Source of the DNA: Scatophagus argus
Taxonomy: Eukaryota; Chordata; Actinopteri; Scatophagidae
Assembly: GCF_020382885.2 (NCBI RefSeq)
Contig: NC_058501.1
Coordinates: 13,861,501-13,925,500 of the forward strand
Direction: 5' to 3'
DNA: 64,000 nucleotides
Shown here: in pieces, positions 50,401 to 59,600 of the stretch
Position numbering within the stretch: the stretch's first letter is position 1
Layout: every line of letters begins with the position of its first letter
Made by a program: the position numbers and the translations under genes
Notes under the pieces: generated by a model
The model's database searches: none
What the model was told of the DNA's origin: nothing
The model's input: the letters and a program-made list of their open reading frames with translations, nothing else

Positions 50401-51185
50401 CCAGTATTGTTTATTACAATGTTATATACCAAAAAAAGTTGTAATGATTGTATGAATTCACAAAGCTTAAGGAGGATTTGTTATTAGCATAAACATTATG
50501 ACAGGCATTTTTAACTGATAGTGTGTGAGGAGTATCCATTTTTAAAACATATAACACATGAACAGTGTAGAAAAAAAAAGCTAACAAAACAGCAGCATGT
50601 TTAGGCTCTTCAAACCACACAGCATTCAGAAAATGTTCCACAGCAAATTGCATCATCTCTTCTGTATTTCTGATGCTTCGTTGTCCACCGAGGCCTCGGG
50701 CCCGTCTTGGGACTGCTTTTAAATTCTGTCTGACAAGCTGCCATTTCAATGGGATATCTCCAACAAAACCCACGGAGTGAGTTAATGTGTGCACAGTGGC
50801 ATCGATACAAAATGCATGCCAATACGAATCTGAAATGCCCCTTTAAACATGAGAACAAGAAGATGCTGGCGCTGTTAAGGTTAAAGCTTCATGTTACATA
50901 AAAATATCACGTTTAAACTAAGAACTGAGTAAACATTCGAGTTAACAGCACATTAATAATTCAAGCATTGTAAACCGAACTGCCTATATTCAAACTGACA
51001 TGGATTTGGTCTTTTAAAGATAGTAGCACCATGAAAATTACCTGCATGAAGAGTTATGTTAAAGGTAGCATTTGTTAATACTTGTCAACATATTCAACAT
51101 GGTGCTGTCAGAGTGAGTTGTGGTTTTCCAAACGAGGCATAGCATTTGAGGGCTCACGTGTCAGCCTTTGGATACTTTAATAAGT
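50395..51185 (-). other. trip13: trip13 3' untranslated region (probable)
   Basis: About 780 nt separate the stop codon from a minus-strand AATAAA (TTTATT at 50410-50415). No conserved frame lies in between. The end is approximate. Confidence 0.55.
50410..50415 (-). terminator. Candidate trip13 polyadenylation signal
   Basis: AATAAA on the minus strand about 770 nt downstream of the trip13 stop, in an AT-rich context. Confidence 0.5.
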
Positions 51186-54100
51186 TCAGACATTGTTGAC
51201 CAGGTTCGTTTTTTCCTCCTTCTGTTTCTCCACTGCTCGGTCCATAGCCTCCAGAAACCTTGCAAGAGTCACCGCCGGCATCTGCAGGCAAGCAAACTAC
51301 ATTAGAAAACAACATAACTCCTTTTTCCCCCTCACACTCTCTGTAGAGGAAAATCAAATACTTACCTTTATAAACAGTGCGTGGGCTAGAAATGGTAATT
51401 TCCTGAGTGCTCTTCCACTCAAACCTTTGCTTTTTCTGGAAATGAAAAGAAAAATAAAACCTTAGCTTCTGGCTGTTACAGTTATCACTGCTACTTGTTA
51501 TGATCAGAGCGCAGACACTGTGATTTGGCGGATTCTACATTATGGCAGGCTGTGCTCACATTGCAATGTCCCTCAGGTACAGGCTGTGCTCGGACACCTC
51601 ACTCTCTGCAAAGCCCATCGTCTCAAGCTCCAGTATGGTGAAGAGCTGCTCCCGGGGGTAGATGATCTGGCACTGAACACACACATCATCAAGCAGGATA
51701 TTCTAATTCATCTCACCCAATTACATTTTGTACTACTGTTGCTTATGACTCTTTAAGTTTAAGATTATTATCTCGCTGCAGCACATATGATCTATATTTC
51801 ACATTGTAATATTACACACAGTGCAAAACACACATCATCTTAACAGATCACTTCTTTATTGAGTCAAAGAACAGTATTTTCTGCCAGGATGGTTAGATTG
51901 CTTTCTGTTTCAAAACTAATACCGTAATTTTAAAGATAATTTTCTGGGATCCAGTGCTTTCTTCTTAATATCAGCTCAGCACTTTACATTACTCTTGCCC
52001 TGCCTTTTGCCACCTTCCATCAAAGGAAAAATAAAATCATGGCAAAGAGACAATTCTTCCTTCTTTTTCCTAATTATCTCGCAATCAGATGTCTATGTGT
52101 TTTTGTTAAAGCGTTTTTAAGCCTACATTGTGGGACTTATATAAATGAACCGTCCATCACAGTCAAGCCCTTCCTAAACATGTTCACAGGAAGCTGATGA
52201 AGTTTATCACAGCTGGCAATCATAGCAATGGAGTAGGCCACAACAAACAGGAGTGTAGAAAAAAAAATCTATGGGCTCATCCTCATGTATTTCATTTTGT
52301 GTATTCTATTTTGTATACTCTCTCCCCCACCCTCCTGTCTGTGACCCACAGGTCGATCTCAGCACACCCCCTGAAGGAGGTCTCAACTCCTAAAACGTAT
52401 CTCGAGGAGAGAGGAGGTTTGTTGGAGGAGCTATGAGTGAGGATGCACATGTGTATCCTTTACAGAAGTCTTGAGGCATTTCCATCATTGGAGTATACAA
52501 AACAAGGCAGGAGCAGGACTTTAAAAACTTTCCTTTTGTGAATGCGCAATCAGATTTCTGCCCTTCACCATCTGTGCAGCACCTCGTGGGGTAGTATTCT
52601 AACTGAATCCTTTAAAGTCAGTTCACCTTGATATTACTTATGTCACAATGTGCCACATTGTGAATTGAATTAAAAGTGAGCCTACAGGTCGTCATGAGAA
52701 GTGTTCATCTGGCGGATCATAAAATACAGCGAGGAAAGCAATCGAGGAAGTACAAACTGAGAAATGAGAAGAGGGGTTGTGTATCATAAGCTGACAGTGT
52801 TTGACAGTGTTGGTGCGATTACTCTCACTGCCAGAAGGAGGAGACAAAGTTTCCACACTCAAGGTTTTGATGGAGCTTTGTTACCTGAAATGTTTTTTAG
52901 CCACTATAGTGACTGATTTTTTTTTTTTTTTTTTGTCACACGTGACCGCACAAAGAGGAATTTGGGTCGAGTGCATTACTTCAACATTTGAACAGGACAA
53001 GCACGGGTTCAAACTGCCAACCCTCCACCTGATGAGCCTTGCACCTCCTGACAACCATAATTTTGTCTTGTGTCAAAATATTGACCCTAATTTCTACAAA
53101 ATTCCTGAAACAATCCCTTGTAAACTAATAGAATCATACTCACAAATTAAGCTCCAAAGTTTGAACATGGAAGTGAAAAACTTGTTAAGGCACATGTGCT
53201 TTGACCAAATGCAAATAATTAAAAAAATGTTGCGTGAGTGTTTGGTCACCTTCATCAGCTCCTCCAGGCAGGAAAGGTAGATGCTGTATATGCCATTCAC
53301 AGATGGAGGTCCGATGTACTGCTTGATGTCAGCTCTGTCCACAAACGCCAAGTCTATTTTTTCTGTCACATTGGAGGTCGTCAGGATCACGACATTGGAA
53401 TGGCTGAAATGTGAGACCAAAAGTCACCAAATAAACAAAACTAAAACCAGATTTTATTTATTTAGAGTGAAAAAATGAAAACAGTAATTAAGAGCGATTA
53501 AAAGAAAGCAAAACTTTTAAGGCGTCATATTACTGTATGTGAGAGGTTTTAAAACGGGACGAAGTTTGCTTCCTGACCGTTTGATCTGATCCAATTGAGT
53601 GAGAACAGAGTTGACCACTCGGATGGCATCAGAGGGCTCCGTTCCCGCCTGGCAGGCATTCCTGGCTGCTGTCAGACTCTCCACCTACCCACAATAAACA
53701 GATTTACAAAAGGAACAGCCTTAGTCACAGCAGAGACACTCCTGAACATAGGATAAGTAAGGTACAAGGGAACAAGAAGATCGCCTGTTTAATTTCAGTG
53801 AATCTGGAAGCAAAGCAATGAAGGGATGCACTCAAAAGTTACAATATGTCCAAGATTTTTACCTCATCAATCAGGACAAACACAAGAGCATCTTTGTCAT
53901 CAATCAGTTGCTGGATTTTTTGAAACATCTTCGTGACCAGCTTACCGCTCTGTGGCACAAAGAGGAACAATTAACTACCTAAATAATATCAGCTTGATGT
54001 AGAACATCTTCCATCTGAACAATACGTACCTCTGAGAACCACTTTGAGAACAAGCTGTGGCTGTTTATCTCGACAAATTGCCCATAAGAATATCTGCAGG

Positions 54101-56008
54101 GAGGAGAAGAGTATTTTCAAATAAAAAAAAACAGGTTTGGTTTCTGCTGAAGCGGTTTCACTAAAATGAGGATCGTCTTACCGACTTGACAGTCTGATTG
54201 ACAGCTTCTGGGCAAGAGCTTTACACAGGGATGTTTTCCCTGTACCTGGGGGTCCTGAACACAGGGACACACAAAGTGATAAATCAGTTATTTTTGCACA
54301 TCCTCGACCAATAAACATTACTGCAATTCCTTATTGGTTGTTTACCATGAAGAAGCACAACACGGTTCCACGAAATCAGATTGCTGTCAACATTTTTGTC
54401 TGAGAAGTAAATCATTGTTGTGACATAATCCAGGAGCTGAGGGAAAATCAGAACAATGTGAAGATCAGGAGCATAAAAGTTATATAATCTCCTCTTATCC
54501 CTCAACTACCATTAAACTATCATTACCTGAGTTTTCACCCCATTCTCATAAACCAGACTCTCCCAAATCCCATGGAATTCGGCTGTTGAAAACAGAAATC
54601 CAGAAATATTAAGAAAATTCTAATAGGAGACACAATTTTAAATGAGGCTTTCGTCAGTTAGATTCACATATATTAGAATGGATTCCAGTAAACTGAACTC
54701 ATGTGCAGAGAAGCCCTTATTGCCTGCCTGGGGATGTTTCCTACTTAAAGGCATTTTAGATTGATCGTCATTAGGTACTACTGAATAAAGAACTGTATGC
54801 CTGTACAGTGACGCTTTTCTGAAGATCTTGCCTGCCTGTCCACCTTCTACTGGAAATAAATCAAACTAAGAAATAATTTAACTATTTTTTTTTTCTCAAC
54901 ATGATGTGCTAGAAAATGTGCTGTCCTCCACAATGTCCAGTGTCACCTGCTGGCAGCAACCAGTGATTGGCAGCTGAAAGCTCCTCATCCTCCTCCAAAC
55001 TGAGTGTGCTGGGTCCATCCTCATTCAGAGTGAAGATGTGAATGGACAGAGAGCAGTTCCCCAAATCAAGAGGCTGACGGAGAGAAATGCTCATGAAATA
55101 AAACAAAAAGACAAAAAACTGCAAAGCATCATTAAGTCTTTGAATCGACAATAAAATGTGATACCATTTCTCCAAGATCAACTAGAACAACAGATTCCAC
55201 ATGCTTCTGCAGGAATTCTTCATCAAACTCTGTCCATCTGTAATTTCCAAAAACCATGCTGTGGCGATTCAGCAGAGCCAGGACATGTGTCCTCACATCA
55301 GACAGTTTAGCTGTGCTAAAACATGAACAAAAAAATTTAAGTGAACAGGAAAGTACAGTGACGATGACATGATTAGGTTATCATTAGTATAAAAACTGGT
55401 CCCATCTGTGATACCATACACGTATCTGTGATACCATACACCAATACTAATATGAATACTGCTTTGTAAGACTAAGGGTGAAGCGTTATTGCGTGTTTCC
55501 TACCGTACAGAAACGACGAAAATGTTACTTTAATTTACTTGTTAAAGGGTTTTACTCACTGCACACTACTTTAGAGGTTGTAGTCAGTTAAACTGTATTT
55601 TAACATGTGTGACATTTTTGCAATAGTGGTAGACTCTGTGGTTTGATATGATCTGGACTCCATACATGTGTTGATGTGTTGATGTTGATGCTCAGCGAAC
55701 CCACCTTTGAGATTTAACATGGACCTCCACATTAACGTTTGGCTTCTGGTTTCCCACCTCCATTCCTGTAAAACTGTGTACATTAGAGCAACATTTAGAG
55801 CTTAAAAAGCTGGATCCATCCACTTAGTGTTTAGTCTTGTACTTTGCTTAACCTAAAGGTATTTTCCTTTTCGTTAGCTAAGCAAGCTGGCAATGTTGTA
55901 GCTAGCTAACATAGCTGGCTCACCATAACATGTCTAAAAGAGTAAAGGTAAACAGTTTGCTACATCGAGGGAACTAAAGCCGTACCTTATACCATTTACG
56001 TTATCCAT
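51186..56008 (-). CDS. trip13: TRIP13 (Pch2-type AAA+ ATPase, HORMA remodeller), complete
   Basis: Fourteen coding exons: 56008-55986, 55773-55705, 55315-55165, 55073-54947, 54582-54527, 54436-54346, 54254-54182, 54093-54030, 53949-53863, 53684-53578, 53403-53250, 51672-51560, 51435-51366 and 51281-51186. Phases agree throughout: 1281 nt, 426 residues (human 432). The N-terminal domain includes [21 protein letters not shown]. The AAA+ core has Walker [10 protein letters not shown] (173-181, Lys179), Walker B FVLIDEVES with Asp246-Glu247, the [20 protein letters not shown] segment, and [15 protein letters not shown]. The C-terminus has [23 protein letters not shown]13 with p31comet unfolds MAD2 and other HORMA proteins in the spindle checkpoint and in meiosis; it acts in nucleus and cytosol as a hexamer. 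Catalytic residues are all present, so it should be active. It is divergently transcribed from brd9. Confidence 0.97.
51673..53249 (-). other. trip13 intron 11
   Basis: A 1577-bp intron, the longest in trip13. It contains a poly-T run at 52917-52934. An open frame of 159 codons on the plus strand at 52801-53280 overlaps the antisense of exon 11 and is not a gene. Confidence 0.75.
53863..53949 (-). CDS. trip13: trip13 coding exon 9 (Walker B)
   Basis: An 87-nt, phase 0/0 exon encoding [15 protein letters not shown], then [13 protein letters not shown]. Glu247 is the catalytic Walker B glutamate, equivalent to human Glu253. Confidence 0.97.
54182..54254 (-). CDS. trip13: trip13 coding exon 7 (Walker A)
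   Basis: A 73-nt exon encoding [20 protein letters not shown] and LSS, with split codons at both ends. Together with the preceding LLHG it forms the complete P-loop. Lys179 corresponds to human Lys185. Confidence 0.97.
54583..54946 (-). other. trip13 intron 4
   Basis: A 364-bp AT-rich intron with donor GTGACA and acceptor TTCAACAG. No other feature was recognised. Confidence 0.75.
55316..55704 (-). other. trip13 intron 2
   Basis: A 389-bp intron that includes a tandem duplication of a 20-bp unit at about 55404-55441. Nothing else was seen. Confidence 0.75.
55986..56008 (-). CDS. trip13: trip13 coding exon 1 (short)
   Basis: ATG GAT AAC encodes MDNVNGI plus two bases, with donor AAG|GTACGG. 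Joined to an acceptor ACACAG at 55774 it reads on as SFTGMEVG. This gives 20 residues before VNVEVH, the same spacing as human TRIP13 before VHVEVH. The alternative is that translation starts at the ATG inside exon 2 (Met12). Confidence 0.7.
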
Positions 56009-56639
56009 ATGATTACTAGCATCAACAACAGTCCTGGTAGGCTATCAAGAAACTATCGGCGGTCCGCTGTGCTGTCAGACAGACGAGACTCGAATTCAGC
56101 GCGCTGATTTGTTCTTCTTCTTCCTTGCGTTAGTTTGCGGATTGCAACACCAACTTTTAGACGCATACCGCCCCCTACCGTACCGGAGAATGTAGAACCA
56201 GGTCGTGTTTACATTAACCCATCATAATTGTAAAATTAGGTCAGTTTATAATCAGAAAATAAATTTTATAAAACATTCCCGTGTTAAACACGCCGTATCT
56301 CCATCTGTTCCGTCAAACGTTAGACTAACTTAAAAGCGGGCCTACTGCTGCAGAATAAATATAAACCAATTATCTCTGCTCATCTCGGCTATATAAACCC
56401 ATAATCGATTTGTGATAAAATGAACTGAAATTATGGATTGTAGACGCCCGTTCCTACGTGATTATTGTGATGTTTTGCTCCGATTTGTTACATCGGAAAT
56501 ACATCATTTGTTTTGGAGTACCACATCCGCCTGCTGCTAGCTCTCTTGTTGCAAAGATTTGTTACAACGGGATTAACGTTAGCGACCATTGATAGCATAA
56601 TTTCAATAAACGTGAGACTTCGGATGTGAATACGCAAAC
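56009..56639. promoter_or_regulatory. Shared divergent promoter region of trip13 and brd9
   Basis: Only 631 bp separate the two start codons, which point away from each other. The stretch has scattered CpG (cgaattcagcgcgctg, gcataccgccccctaccgtaccggag) and no clear TATA box. In human 5p15.33 BRD9 and TRIP13 are also arranged head to head, so a bidirectional promoter is the simplest reading. Precise starts cannot be placed. Confidence 0.75.
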
Positions 56640-59600
56640 ATGGGGAAAAAGCACAAGAAACATAAACCGGAGTGGAGAACGGTCGATGGTACCTGAATGC
56701 ACATTTTCCTATTAGTTACCGCATCGCTTTTGTTCCAGCTAGCCTTACGACAGCTAGCTTAGCTTGGCTGGCTAGCTTAGCTGGGAAAGACATGAGATTT
56801 GTATAGTTTTTTGTAAATGTTAACCAAGGTGGTGCACATCACTTTGATCTAGTTTTCATCCACTGTTGGTATAATGTAAAATCCTGAGTGAATTGGTTTG
56901 TTCTTATATTAAAATATGTTTTGTTCGTTTTATGGCTCTGCTTGGAAGTTCCAGTCAGCAAGCTGAGATACGTCTCATTTTCGTGTTTCTGTACTGTCAT
57001 TTTGAATAGTTTGATCCGTAGTTTCATTACTATTTAAGTGAAAACAACAGCTATTGAATAACCTCCAATAAAACAAGACAAAAGAATACAATACAGTATG
57101 TTGTGGATTGTTGTTGTGGATTTTCCCAAACTGAAAAGTTACATCTTTTTACATCCACTCTTTTCACAATACACAGCCTATTTGGTATTAGTTAAAATTT
57201 ACAGTATTCCTGCTGTCCTAACTGCAACATCATCCTACATGCTCCCCTACTCCTCCCACAACCTGATTTCCATCTGTTGCCTTCCTCTTGTTTATTTTGT
57301 TTGTAGACTATGAGGACAAGGCTCTGGAGAAGCCCCTGAAGCTTGTGCTCAAAGTTGGTGGAAGTGAGGTGACAGAGCTCTCTGGTTCGGGCCATGATTC
57401 CAGCTACTACGATGACAGATCAGACCATGAACGAGAACGCCACAAAGAGAAAAAGAAGAAGAAGAAGAAGAAATCTGAGAAGGATAAAGACAAATATGTG
57501 GATGATGAAGAGAGAAGGCGGCGGAAGGTTAGTTTACTCAATTTCTAACTGGTACCACCAAAGTTTTTTGCCACTTTTATTTCATAATTGGTTTGCATCA
57601 TTTCATTCCATCCAATAGGAGGAAAAGAGGAAGAAGAGAGAACGAGAGCAGAATGAATCAGAGGCTGCAGCTGCTACAGCCGCAACAAGTACTGGTGTAC
57701 CTGTAGAGCCTTTCACATTGTCAAAAAGTATAAGTATAGCATTAGAGGTGAGTATATTTAATTTAATTCAAAGAACATAACCAATAGATGATTAATGTTT
57801 TCGCTAATAAGACATTCATATCTCATCAGCCTGAAGAGAAGAAGAAGAAGAAAGAGCGAGAGAGAGAGTACGAGATGGAGCCTGAAGTGGAGGAGTTTCA
57901 CCCCAATGTGAAAGTGGAAATTGAACAGCAAGGAGATAGACCAGTCAGAGCATGCAGGACGCAACAAGGTCAGAATTTCTGTCCATGACAATATCGTCAG
58001 ATTTTATTGGCAAGCAAACATTGCATTTAATCTGAGCAGTTGTTTATTTGTAATTTTTTATGTCTGCCCATTGCAGAGAATGAGTCCACTCCTCGTCAGC
58101 AACTGCTGGAACACTTTTTGAGGCAACTGCAGAGGTGAGGAATACTGATTCATTCTAATTGCTGGATCTGTAATGTTGGCTTTCTGTCCTGTCAGTACCA
58201 CATTGATGCTCCTGCAGAGTCAATACTTTAAAGATCCAGGACTGTTAAGATGAAAGGTTAACTGAGGGTTATGGGTAAGGCTGATATTTGTTGTTGAGGA
58301 TAAGTCCTATTGTTTTGGGGGAGCTGATTTTCCTCAAACATGAACACCATCAAACACAATATTCACAGTAAATTTGCCATGGACTTTACTGAACACAGTT
58401 GCAGTGTCCAAAAGATAAAACATTTTCATTTTGGTTTTTCCGTTTTTACATCACCCTCAAGCCTTTGCATGCAACTTGTCCCATTTTGGTTTTAATGGCT
58501 CTAATATAGCAACTTTTGCCTTTCTTGTTTGTTCCATGCAATGTCCACATACCAATACAAAGATAACTACTGTGTGTTCTTGTTGATGCATTTACCCAAA
58601 GATTTCTATTAACACGTTCATATTGATCACACTGACAAGACTGATAACATGTCCGAACATGATCAAACAAAAACACTAAAGTCCTAAACACATCTAAATG
58701 TTTGTGCTGTGCGGGATAACACTGATGTTGTGTCACTTGTCTTTCCAGGAAAGACCCCCATGGATTCTTTGCATTTCCAGTAACGGATGCAATTGCTCCT
58801 GGTTACTCAGTCATCATCAAACATCCTATGGACTTCAGCACCATGAAGGACAAGATTAGAAACAATGAGTACAACACAGTTACAGAGTTCAAGGTGAGGA
58901 TACTGAGAGTACGAATTTTGAATCTTATACCGTGAAAGTATGTGCGCGTTTTTCTCATACCTGCCGGAATACTTTTTGCCCTTCAGGCAGACTTTAAACT
59001 GATGTGTGACAACGCCATGGTGTACAACCGACCAGAGACTGTCTATTACAAGGCTGCCAAGAAGCTGCTCCATACAGGATTCAAGATGATGAGCAAGGTA
59101 ATAATGTCCTGTGCTTTGACTTCAATGAAAAGTAATCAGTAGTGCTTCACTTCCCCTGTGGGTTAGAATAAATTTGCAGCAGACAGACTGCAGTGCTGTA
59201 ATGGAATATATTCAACGCATTAGGACATTTTCTTGTTCCCAGCAGCTGAGTAATAGGAGTTATATACACAAATAAAACTAATTTGTCTGTAGTAACCCAA
59301 AGAAGGTCATCACAAGAAGTCAGTCACTATTGTTGTGTCAGGGGTGGATTTAAAACATCACTGCATCATCAGCATCTTTTGATTGTTTCCTTCTTTTGCA
59401 TTTGCTCTCTTGTTCACACGTTGAGCGTCGTCCCTTTTTCCCTTCTCCTTGTGTGCAGGAAAGACTGTTGGCTCTGAAGCGCAGCATGTCTTTCATGCAG
59501 GACATGGACTACACCCAGCAGGCAGCCATTTTGGGAGATGAAGACCTCACAGCTGAAATACCTCCTCCAGAGATCATCCCCATCCCAGTGGAATCGGCTA

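Noticed and set aside
52977..53045. Possible tRNA-like B box (gggttcaaactgcc)
   Set aside because: The trailing CC spacing is wrong, no matching A box or cloverleaf arms could be drawn, and it lies inside an intron next to an exon.
52801..53280. 159-codon plus-strand open frame
   Set aside because: It covers a trip13 intron and the antisense of exon 11, and matches no known family.
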